From IMG/VR virus record IMGVR_UViG_3300045970_000151, positions 1-37,967 of that record: a DNA stretch of 37,967 nucleotides. One strand, written 5' to 3'. A program made the translations under genes and the position numbers. The stretch is from a virus. Of this stretch, positions 31,023 through 37,967 are shown in pieces. Under the pieces are notes generated by a model that did no database searches, was not told the DNA's origin, and saw only the letters and a program-made list of their open reading frames with translations. Within the stretch, counting starts at the first letter, position 1; every line of letters begins with the position of its first letter.

Positions 31023-34000
31023 CTAAATTTTGGCCGTGTGGGTGAGGTACTCAGGCGCCATCGCTGCGGTGATGTCCGTGGTGGACATGGCGACCGTGAT
31101 CGCCTTCTCTTCCATGACGACCGTGAGCGCCTTCGGGGCCAAGGTGACCGTGACATGGACCGGGGCGACGAGCGTGGGGGTGTCTGCCCCTGTGCAAACA
31201 TCGCCCAGAACCTCCACGGCGACACGCGAGTCTACCGCGCCGTCAGCGGCCCCGGCCAGATCGAAAGGCACCTCGCTGCTGGTGAACTCCGTCGCCAGCA
31301 CATCCAGCGCCACCGGATCATCGAACGGGCTGGCCTCCACTTGCGTGACGTTGGAGTCGAGGCTGCTGCACCCGTCGAAGTGGCGCTCGGAGGTGCGCCC
31401 GGTGTCCGTGACCGCGAGGTCGATCTCCAACACCGGTCCCGAAGCGGGAGCGGGCCGCGCCATGATCGCGCGCACATCGGCTTCAGAGAGCGCACGGCTC
31501 CAAATCGCCAACTCGTCAAAGTAGTCGGCGGCGGTGAGGGTTGCGGTGCGGAAGGGGGAGAAAATGGTGCCCGACCTGCTTCCGACCAGTAACCCCCGGC
31601 TGGCTGACGGGTCCCATTGCGTCCCGGGGGTGGCGGGCACCCAAGGACTCAGCGCGCTGGTGGTCTGCTGCACACCGTCCACGTACAGGCAGAGGCTCAC
31701 GTCTGGTGCGCCGTCGCCCCCGTCGTAGGTCAGAACGATGTGGTGCCAGTTCGCCCACGCTTGCGCGTCAATGATCTCCGTCTGCCGAGAGGCCCCCTGC
31801 GTCCCACCCGTGGAGAACAGGCTGAACCCCACACGGCCGCCAGCGAGTGAGATTACTTCCCACCCGGCCACCGTGCTGCCGTCCGAGTAGGCGGTCCCGA
31901 AGATCTGCCGAGTGGTCGTTGTGTTAGATCCCAGCCGTACAAAGCAAGACGCTGAGAAGGGGCGACCAAACCCGGGCTGCATATCCGCTGGTCGGGTGCC
32001 CGGTGAAAGCCAACTGTCGCTCGCTCCGCCGAACGTGATGCCAAGATTTCCGTCTGCAACGGTGGGGTACGCTGCTGCTCCGCGAAGGATGGTGCCGACT
32101 ACCGAGAGGGCGACCGGGTTCGTACCCAAGTCCGCGAATGAGCCCGCCGCCTCCCCCAGCCGCCAGTAGTGAGCCGGGACAGAGTCGCGGATCGAAGCGA
32201 GCCCCGATGTGGAATCCATCAAGGCCACGGAGCTAATGAGCCCCGGAGACCCGGAGAGGACAAGGGCTTCCGTGCTGGTGGTGGAATCCGAGACCGTCGT
32301 CGGAATCCGCAGGATCACGATCACGGTGTCCGTGCTGGTCGTGGAGTCGTAGCGGCGCGGCGTGTCGTTGCTGGTGGTGGTGTCGGCCACCACCGCGCTG
32401 ATCGTCACCGTATTGCTGTCGGCCGCCGGGGTGGTCTCCGGATCGGGGATGATCAGGTCGGACTTGGTGGCGCTTTGCGCGTAGGAGACCCCGGAGGCGC
32501 GGGCGTCGAGGCCCACCGTGACATCGTCGGTCGCACCGAACACACCCCGCTCGACACGGGGCCGCCAGCCCAAGTAGCTGCGCCCGGTCGGGACGTAGGT
32601 GATCGTGCTGCCGATGCTGTCGCGGCAGACGACGATCAGGTTGGCGATTTGGTAGCTGGGGTAAGTGATCCGCACCGTAAGCCAGTAGCGCCACCACCCG
32701 TTCCCCTCGTCGCTGGTGCCGCTGGCGATGTACACCCAGCCCGCCCCACTGAACGATTGGAACACACCGGTCTGGAGATCAAGCCCGAGTCGTCCGTAAG
32801 CGGAGCGACCAAAGTCGATGTACCGCATCGACTCCGCCTTGAAGCTGGCGCTGAAGGTAAGAACATCCCCCTGCCCTACCTCCGCGCTCGCATTTCCAAC
32901 ACCCCAGAAGAACGCCCCGGCCACGCCGCTGGCCGGCTCCGTCACGCGGAACGCGGTGAGCGACCCATCGGGCGCCACATCGGCGTTCGCAACGACCGTT
33001 CCTCCGCCCGACATCGGCATACTGGGTACAGTCGGGCCGTTGATCCATCCAGATGTATCGGTGCCGCGCCCGTAGGCCGTCAGATCAACGATGGCGGCAT
33101 CATCGGTGGTGCTGGTGTCCGTGGTGGTGCTGTTGAACGGGGTGTTGTTCAACTGCGTCTGGACGTGTTCGCTGTCGGTCGTGGCATCTGCGGCCACGTT
33201 GTCGAGGATGAGCCCCTGCGCGTCCGTGTTGGTGCTTGAATCGGTGTCAGCGTAGGTGATCTCAACCGTGTGGCTGTCAGCCGTGGTGCTGGTGTCGAGC
33301 CCGCCGCTGGGGAGGAAGACCCTGTGGGTCTCGGTGCTGGCGCACGCGTCTGTGACCCGCAAGCTAACCGTGGTGCGGTTCGTGTCGCTAGCAGCGGTGC
33401 CGGTGTCGCCAAGTCTGGAGCCTGCGGGGGCAATCGCGAACAAGGCCCCAAACGCGCTCGCTCCGTTAGCCGCGAACGCGGAGGTCCCGACAGATACTTG
33501 CCCATTCCCCGGGGGCAGCGTGTAGAAGCCCTTTAGATCAATCGCGGTCGCAGGCGCCTGCGCCACGAGAGCGGTGGGGGCCGGGATAGTGCTGGAACCC
33601 GACAGCACGCTCCACAGCATCGAGATGTAACCTGCCACCATGGATCCGTCATACGTGAGCGTGACGGGGTTGAAGGCCAACGGTGAGGCCGCCACGTTGG
33701 CTGCGAGGGAACCGGTTCCAACGGCGTCGATGGGGTAGACGGTGTCGTGCCCGGTAAAGGCCCCGATCACAACCTCGATTCCAACCGCTCCCACCGACCA
33801 GTTCGACGTAGCCGTGTGGATCGCGCTGTTGTACAGGCGGAAGAACACCGCAACCCGGTGAATCCCGCCGGTCAGATCAAGGAATTTTGTCCACTCGGCC
33901 CCGCCGACAACACCTGTCGAACTCCCGGACGTGCCGATGATGGCGATCTGGAGGTCACCCGAGACCGATCCCGCTGGAGCGGGCATCGAGTTGATCGTGC

Positions 34001-35429
34001 CCGACGCGGAAGAGGCGGCACCAACACCAGCGCGGAAGACCACAACCCGGCGGCGCTTGCACGCGTTGGTGTCGGTGCTGGTGGTCGCGTCACTGTTGTC
34101 GCTGTTGAACGGATCATTGTTCAACTGCGTCTGGGCGAAGTCGTTGCTGCCCGTAGCGTCTGGTGTCGCTACGAAGTCGATCTCCAGCACCCGGGTGTCG
34201 GTGGTTGGGCTGGGGTCGGTGACGGTGCTGCGGAAGCGGATCGAGACGACGGTGCTGCTGGTCGTCGCGTCGATGACGTTGCTGATGTCCCCCGCCCCAA
34301 CGGCCACGTTGCTGTCGGTGGCGACGCACGCGTCTGAGAGTCGGACGAAGAGAACAGCCGAGTGGCCGTCAGCCGTGGTGCCGGTGTCCGTCGTCGCGCT
34401 GGCGGTGCTGATCGAGGCGCTGTCGGTGCTGGAGCCGCTGTCCGCAATCGCGCTGTCGAAGCTGATCGCGCTGCTGTCGGTGCTGGCTGCGGCGTCGATG
34501 ACCGGAGACCCGATGGCAGCCACGCTGCTGTCGGCGCTGGTGGTGGCGTCGGTGTTGTCGCTCTGCGCCACCCCGCCCACTTCGGAGGTCGTGTTGCTGT
34601 CAGAGGTGCTGCCCGCGTCCGCTACCGTGCAGACGAAAGTGATCGCAATCGAGGCGCTGTCGGAGGACGCACCCGAGTCTGCGACCGTGACGGGGAAGGC
34701 GGCTGCTGTGCTGTCGGCGGAGGCGCTGCTGTCGGTGACCGGGCTGCGGGTCGCCACCACGTCGCTGTCTGCGCTTGTGCTGGTGTCGGTGACCGCGCTG
34801 GTCGTCCCGCTCCCGGCCGTGTTGCTGTCCGTCGTGGTCGAGGTGTCCGCTGCCGTGACGGGGAGGGTGACCGTGCTGCTGTCAGCCGAGGTGCTGGTGT
34901 CGATGAACGTGCTGGGATAGGCGCGCGAGTTGGTGTCTGCGCTGGTGCTGGTGTCGGTGACCGTGATCGGGAGAGTAATCGCGTTGCTGTCAGCCGTGGG
35001 ACCGGTGTCGGTGAACGGGCTCGTGTAGGCCCGCGAGTTGCTGTCCGCGCTGGCGGCTGTATCTGGGACCGTGCTCGCAAAGATGATCGCGCTGCTGTCG
35101 GTGCTGGTGCTGGTGTCTGTGACCGTGGTCCCACGGGCCGTGGTGTTGGTGTCGGTTGTGGGGCCGGTGTCGAGGACCGTGGTCCCAAGGGCCGTGGTGC
35201 TGCTGTCGGCTGTGGTGCCGGTATCGGTGACCGTGCTCTGGGTCACCGCGATGGCGGTGTTGGAATCAAGCGAGGTACAGCCGCTCGCGACGACGCAGAC
35301 CAGCACCATTACTGCGATGACTGTGTCAGTCGTCGCACAAGTGTCGGTGTTGTCGCTATTGATCGGGACCGCGCCGTGCGGCCCTTGGAAAACGTTGTTT
35401 TGGAATACGTTGGTCTGGAAGACGCCCAC
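31023..35429 (-). CDS. Giant repeat-rich multi-domain adhesin-like virion protein
   Basis: A 1468-residue protein starting at GTG 35429 (GGAGGG upstream), with no stop in 4.4 kb. It begins VFQTNVFQNNVFQG, seen in phage surface proteins. Residues about 25-455 are some 20 tandem units of about 18-20 residues with consensus TVTDTSTSADSN plus a hydrophobic strand. Three globular parts interrupt later repeats: a jelly-roll-like domain (about 458-670; GDLQIAIIGT, VAVFFRLYN), a carbohydrate-binding-like domain (about 785-965; VANADVAPDGSLTAFRVTE, GWWRYWLTVR) and a LamG/concanavalin-like domain (about 1083-1325; AHYWRLGE at the start, FDELAIWSRALSEADV at the end). The C-terminus is beta-rich. It probably binds host or environmental glycans from the virion surface. 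Confidence 0.8.
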   Translation of the reverse strand: MGVFQTNVFQNNVFQGPHGAVPINSDNTDTCATTDTVIAVMVLVCVVASGCTSLDSNTAIAVTQSTVTDTGTTADSSTTALGTTVLDTGPTTDTNTTARGTTVTDTSTSTDSSAIIFASTVPDTAASADSNSRAYTSPFTDTGPTADSNAITLPITVTDTSTSADTNSRAYPSTFIDTSTSADSSTVTLPVTAADTSTTTDSNTAGSGTTSAVTDTSTSADSDVVATRSPVTDSSASADSTAAAFPVTVADSGASSDSASIAITFVCTVADAGSTSDSNTTSEVGGVAQSDNTDATTSADSSVAAIGSPVIDAAASTDSSAISFDSAIADSGSSTDSASISTASATTDTGTTADGHSAVLFVRLSDACVATDSNVAVGAGDISNVIDATTSSTVVSIRFRSTVTDPSPTTDTRVLEIDFVATPDATGSNDFAQTQLNNDPFNSDNSDATTSTDTNACKRRRVVVFRAGVGAASSASGTINSMPAPAGSVSGDLQIAIIGTSGSSTGVVGGAEWTKFLDLTGGIHRVAVFFRLYNSAIHTATSNWSVGAVGIEVVIGAFTGHDTVYPIDAVGTGSLAANVAASPLAFNPVTLTYDGSMVAGYISMLWSVLSGSSTIPAPTALVAQAPATAIDLKGFYTLPPGNGQVSVGTSAFAANGASAFGALFAIAPAGSRLGDTGTAASDTNRTTVSLRVTDACASTETHRVFLPSGGLDTSTTADSHTVEITYADTDSSTNTDAQGLILDNVAADATTDSEHVQTQLNNTPFNSTTTDTSTTDDAAIVDLTAYGRGTDTSGWINGPTVPSMPMSGGGTVVANADVAPDGSLTAFRVTEPASGVAGAFFWGVGNASAEVGQGDVLTFSASFKAESMRYIDFGRSAYGRLGLDLQTGVFQSFSGAGWVYIASGTSDEGNGWWRYWLTVRITYPSYQIANLIVVCRDSIGSTITYVPTGRSYLGWRPRVERGVFGATDDVTVGLDARASGVSYAQSATKSDLIIPDPETTPAADSNTVTISAVVADTTTSNDTPRRYDSTTSTDTVIVILRIPTTVSDSTTSTEALVLSGSPGLISSVALMDSTSGLASIRDSVPAHYWRLGEAAGSFADLGTNPVALSVVGTILRGAAAYPTVADGNLGITFGGASDSWLSPGTRPADMQPGFGRPFSASCFVRLGSNTTTTRQIFGTAYSDGSTVAGWEVISLAGGRVGFSLFSTGGTQGASRQTEIIDAQAWANWHHIVLTYDGGDGAPDVSLCLYVDGVQQTTSALSPWVPATPGTQWDPSASRGLLVGSRSGTIFSPFRTATLTAADYFDELAIWSRALSEADVRAIMARPAPASGPVLEIDLAVTDTGRTSERHFDGCSSLDSNVTQVEASPFDDPVALDVLATEFTSSEVPFDLAGAADGAVDSRVAVEVLGDVCTGADTPTLVAPVHVTVTLAPKALTVVMEEKAITVAMSTTDITAAMAPEYLTHTAKI
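34065..35357 (-). repeat. Tandem repeats of about 54-60 bp coding for DTSTSADSN units
   Basis: The first part of the giant gene consists of degenerate direct repeats whose period is 18-20 codons. On the plus strand each unit shows variants of GCTGGTGTCGGTGACCGTG. Each unit codes a DTxTxxDSx turn and a short hydrophobic strand (for example AITLPITV). The units are diverged at DNA level, so expansion is not recent throughout. This low-complexity stretch also produces long empty frames on the opposite strand. Confidence 0.75.
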
Positions 35430-35444
35430 GACGCCCTCCGTCCG

Positions 35445-36365
35445 TTAGAAGTCGTTCTCGACGTAGAGCCGCGACAGCCCGAGGGTCTGGGCGACGGCGC
35501 TGCTGGCGCCGATGCTCACGAAGGGCGCCATCAGCGTGCTCGCGGCTGGAGGCGTGGTCGCCATCGTCAGGTTGTCGAAGATCACCGTCCCGTTGGTTTC
35601 GTCAACAACACGGTAGGTGAACGTCGAACTGTTTGCGGGAACGAACATCGTGAAGTCGTAGATGGTCGCGGTGGCGGGCGTGAAGGTGCCCGTCTTCGTC
35701 GGCGTCGTGGCGCTGCGGGTGAGGAAGCTGACACCCGGGTCCGTGCTGTCCTTGCAGAGCCCGACGCTGTTGAGCCAAGTGCTCGGCTCCGTCGCCGCCT
35801 GAGAGGTCGTGCGCGCCGTCACACCGATGAAGAGCCGCGCCGCGCTGGTGTAGGCCGTGAACCCGAAGCGGGCGAAGAAGAAGAAGCCACCCATCCCCGC
35901 CGCAGCACCGAGGATGTTCTGGGGCGGTGCGGTCGTGATGCCCGACGACTGCCCGCTCACCGCGCCCGCCGCAAACTCGCAGCGCCGCATCATCGTGTAG
36001 CGGTTGGTCACCGCAGGCGCAGGCGTGCTCATCGCGCCTGTCGTGTTCATCGCCGTCCAGACGGTCCCCCACGCAATCGGAACGGTCGTACCCGTGTTCG
36101 GCATGAAGAGGACCGGGTAGGACGAAAAGAGCGACGGCTGGTAGCTCTCATCGAGCCCCGCCGATCCCATGCTCGTCAGAAACATCCGCCCCGCCCGGCT
36201 CTTCGCCCACACCCGCATCGTGGCAGCGGCAGGCGCAGTTGGAGTGGCAATCGCGGGCAGATCAACGAAGGTGTCAACCGTGTGGTTGGCGTTCCACTCG
36301 TTACTCCCCACTTCGCTGGTTCCATCGTCAGCGGTGACGACGGTGTTGGCGTGTTTGATCGGCAT
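35445..36365 (-). CDS. Virion protein, beta-sandwich, fibre- or head-fibre-like
   Basis: A 306-residue protein starting at ATG 36365 with GGGAGG upstream; the previous stop lies 2 bases before. The N-terminus TVVTADDGTSEVGSNEWNANH is shared by many phage virion and fibre proteins. The rest is beta-rich with FFFFARFGFTAYTSAARLFIGV in the centre, a concanavalin-like shape, and DFTMFVPANSSTFTYRVVDETNGTVIFD near the end. It directly precedes the giant adhesin-like gene, so both may form one surface structure. Confidence 0.65.
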   Translation of the reverse strand: MPIKHANTVVTADDGTSEVGSNEWNANHTVDTFVDLPAIATPTAPAAATMRVWAKSRAGRMFLTSMGSAGLDESYQPSLFSSYPVLFMPNTGTTVPIAWGTVWTAMNTTGAMSTPAPAVTNRYTMMRRCEFAAGAVSGQSSGITTAPPQNILGAAAGMGGFFFFARFGFTAYTSAARLFIGVTARTTSQAATEPSTWLNSVGLCKDSTDPGVSFLTRSATTPTKTGTFTPATATIYDFTMFVPANSSTFTYRVVDETNGTVIFDNLTMATTPPAASTLMAPFVSIGASSAVAQTLGLSRLYVENDF

Positions 36366-36367
36366 GA

Positions 36368-36652
36368 CTACCTCCCCAGCAACGTGTTGCCTTCGGTGAG
36401 CAGAGCAGGGAGATCATAAGCCCCGCCGCCGAGTTGCCCCACTACGTTTGCAACTGCGATCTCGACCGTGGCAAGGAGCGTGTCCCCCGTGCTGTTTTCG
36501 TCGGAGTAGCAGGCGCATGACTGATCGATGTTGATCGCCTCGACCAGCCAGCGCCCGCTCTCCTGACGCGAGAACGTCACGCGAACAACGCTGGCGCCGT
36601 TCATGGCCGCCAGCGCCCGCTCGATGAAGCTAACGCCCTCGTCAACTGTCAC
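36368..36652 (-). CDS. Small protein of unknown function
   Basis: A 94-residue protein starting at GTG 36652, nine bases after the previous stop, with AAGGGG inside the TAA-bearing sequence. It has a helical N-terminus (DEGVSFIERALAAMNG), a strand pair (VVRVTFSRQESGRWLVEAIN) and a helical C-terminus with a glycine-rich YDLPALLTEG. The two cysteines in CACYS are close together. No family recognised; it is coupled to virion genes on both sides. Confidence 0.6.
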   Translation of the reverse strand: MTVDEGVSFIERALAAMNGASVVRVTFSRQESGRWLVEAINIDQSCACYSDENSTGDTLLATVEIAVANVVGQLGGGAYDLPALLTEGNTLLGR

Positions 36653-36661
36653 GGCTACCCC

Positions 36662-37273
36662 TTAGCTGAAGGTGTGCGAGTAGGTGACGTTGAAGGTGTT
36701 GCCCACCGCGATGGTGAACGGACCACCGTTGAGGGTGGCGAACGTCTGGAGGATCACGTTCGGGGCCACGCCCGCGCCGGAAGCGGCCGGGGTGGTGAAC
36801 AACTGGCCCAGCGCCGCGCCGCCGAGGTTGCCCACGGAAGCGGTCCACGAGACCTGAGAGGCGTTGCCCTGCCCGGTGGTGCCGAGCGACCACGTCGGCA
36901 GCGCGCGGGCGGTGTAGCCGTTGCCCGACGCTTCGAACGTGGCGGCGGTGGCGAGGGTGGTGGCCGCCGTGAGAACCTGCGCCGAGAGGGCGAGGCCGAT
37001 GTACGGCCCGGTCGTCCAGAGGCCGCCAGCGGGGCCCGAGGCGTTGGCCGCGATCTTCCACATCACGTTGGCGAGCAGGTTGAGCATCGCCGTGGTCATC
37101 GTGTTGTTGGCCTTGGTCCGGTACAGCTTGGTGCCGAGGCCGTTCTCCAGCCCGGCGACCGGCAGACCGCCCCGGGTCGTCCAGACATCGAAGACGCCGA
37201 TCACCCGCCCGGTGTCACCGTGGCCCATCGTGAGGCCGACGTTGTTACCCTCGTAGCTCATGCCCTTGTCCAT
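36662..37273 (-). CDS. Virion protein of the short tail/fibre-associated family
   Basis: ATG 37273 (AAGGAGA 8 bases before) gives 203 residues; the open frame upstream is not coding in character. It begins MDKGMSYEGNNVGLTMG, then has NNTMTTAMLNLLANVMWK (helical), PYIGLALSAQVLTAATTL, ASGNGYTARALPTWSLG, and a beta-rich C-terminus (GPFTIAVGNTFNVTYSHTFS). The central GLALS/EASGNGYTAR pattern matches the same small virion family as the genes at 5742-6116 and 37357-37956. Confidence 0.65.
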   Translation of the reverse strand: MDKGMSYEGNNVGLTMGHGDTGRVIGVFDVWTTRGGLPVAGLENGLGTKLYRTKANNTMTTAMLNLLANVMWKIAANASGPAGGLWTTGPYIGLALSAQVLTAATTLATAATFEASGNGYTARALPTWSLGTTGQGNASQVSWTASVGNLGGAALGQLFTTPAASGAGVAPNVILQTFATLNGGPFTIAVGNTFNVTYSHTFS

Positions 37274-37356
37274 GTCGTTGTCTCCTTGCTGCGGTTGGTG
37301 CGGCGGTCGTTCTCTGCCTGTGGATTCCCGTGATGATCGCGGGTAGCTTCCGAGAA

Positions 37357-37956
37357 CTAGGAAAGCTGGATGTAGTAGGTGATGTACAGCACGTCGTTGA
37401 GCACCAGCGTGCGCGGGGAGGAGAGCGCGATGAAGGAGAGCGCCTTGTACAGCGCGCTCTGCCCGCTTGCCCCGTTGATGAACGCGACAGCGGACACGCT
37501 CGCCCACGTGCTCCCCGCCGTGTAGGTCAACTGGTTGGTGGTGGCCCTCCAGTAGGTGTTCTGGGTGATCGTCCACCCGGTGACGTTCTGGCGGTCGTAG
37601 CCGGTCGCCCCGGCCAACTCGTTGGTGGTGCAAGTGGCCCCGGTCATCAGCGCGGTCGGGAGGGTGGTGTAGAGCGCGCCGTACCACGCGGCGGGGCTGA
37701 TCTGCGCTTCGGAAGCGAAGTAGGTGGCGAGGACCGACTCGGCCCCCTCCAGCGTCAGCGCGTTGTGATCCAGCCCCTTCGCGAGCACCTCGCGCGTCCC
37801 GCTCTTCCTCTCAGGCGCGAGGTGCTGCCAATCGAGGAAGCCGTGCCAGCCCTTCGGCACCTCCGTGAGGCCGCCCGGAGGGATGATCAGCTTCTTCTCG
37901 CCGGGAGTGATCACCAGCGCGCCATCACCCAGAACTTCCGTGAACACTCGCCCCAT
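37357..37956 (-). CDS. Virion protein with the same short tail/fibre fold
   Basis: A 199-residue protein starting at ATG 37956 with AGGAGG just inside the right edge. The N-terminal about 60 residues (GALVITPGEKKLIIPPGGLTEVPKGWHGFLDWQHL) form a separate small domain. The C-terminal part has WYGALYTTLP, NELAGATGYDRQNV and TWASVSAVAFINGASGQSALY, the pattern of the small virion family also seen at 5742-6116. No membrane segment or signal peptide. It is the most upstream gene visible; what precedes it is outside the window. Confidence 0.65.
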   Translation of the reverse strand: MGRVFTEVLGDGALVITPGEKKLIIPPGGLTEVPKGWHGFLDWQHLAPERKSGTREVLAKGLDHNALTLEGAESVLATYFASEAQISPAAWYGALYTTLPTALMTGATCTTNELAGATGYDRQNVTGWTITQNTYWRATTNQLTYTAGSTWASVSAVAFINGASGQSALYKALSFIALSSPRTLVLNDVLYITYYIQLS

Positions 37957-37967
37957 GCCCGCCTCCT

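Noticed and set aside
35277-35330. Lipoprotein-like signal (hydrophobic run ending VASGC) near residues 36-51 of the giant protein
   Set aside because: There is no N-terminal basic region, the run starts 35 residues in after acidic sequence, and it aligns with the surrounding repeat units.
34065-35357. CRISPR-like periodic repeats
   Set aside because: The repeats are degenerate, contiguous with no unique spacers, and keep one open reading frame; they are coding repeats.
34362-36419. A 685-codon open frame on the plus strand, and others at 32169-33239 and 33931-34920
   Set aside because: They lie opposite the giant repeat gene. Repetitive GC-rich coding sequence lacks stops on the opposite strand; the products are low-complexity, lack ribosome binding sites and show no motifs.
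1-37967. tRNA genes, insertion sequences, integrase or attachment sites
   Set aside because: Nothing convincing was seen on either strand; the gaps between genes are mostly too short to hold them.

Overview
This window is a stretch of a GC-rich tailed bacteriophage genome (or prophage). Every gene I can support lies on the minus strand, so transcription runs from position 37967 towards 1. A tail sheath, tail tube, short tape measure, gp27-like hub, gp5/gpV-like spike and a J/gp47-like baseplate protein show a contractile (myovirus-type) tail. The capsid is of HK97 type. Genes are tightly packed, many joined by ATGA overlaps or gaps of 2-15 bases, and most have clear purine-rich ribosome binding sites. 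No host gene, tRNA, insertion sequence, integrase, terminase or portal gene was seen; terminase and portal probably lie beyond the right edge. A Gram-negative host is suggested only indirectly, by a spanin-like lysis gene.

Layout in transcription order. (1) 37956-30688: a block of virion or surface genes placed before the head genes, dominated by a 1468-residue repeat-rich, multi-domain adhesin-like protein. (2) 30635-26883: prohead protease with an added C-terminal zinc finger, acidic scaffold-like protein, major capsid protein with an Ig/Fn3-like insertion, a strong terminator-like hairpin, and an alanine-rich small protein. (3) 26851-23376: neck and connector genes, four of them joined by ATGA overlaps. 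(4) 23356-17725: sheath, tube, a small beta-rich protein, tail assembly chaperones probably joined by a +1 ribosomal frameshift, and tape measure. (5) 17722-8185: baseplate hub, spike, a LysM/gp25-like fusion, baseplate J, P2 gpI/Mu gp48-like protein and fibre genes. (6) 8160-5742: lysis genes (GH108 endolysin with an EF-hand-type loop, spanin-like protein, membrane coiled-coil protein) and a small virion protein. (7) 5692-1: replication and DNA metabolism: UvsW-like helicase, a 386-base regulatory gap, a small HExxH protein, a hairpin-rich 308-base region ending in an attenuator-like hairpin, an unknown basic protein, a DnaB-like helicase and a DNA methyltransferase cut by the window edge.

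Most of the window is standard myovirus biology. The less ordinary items are the giant repeat protein, the UUU_CGU frameshift site, the zinc-finger protease, the LysM-gp25 fusion, and two structured non-coding regions around the small metallopeptidase-like gene.
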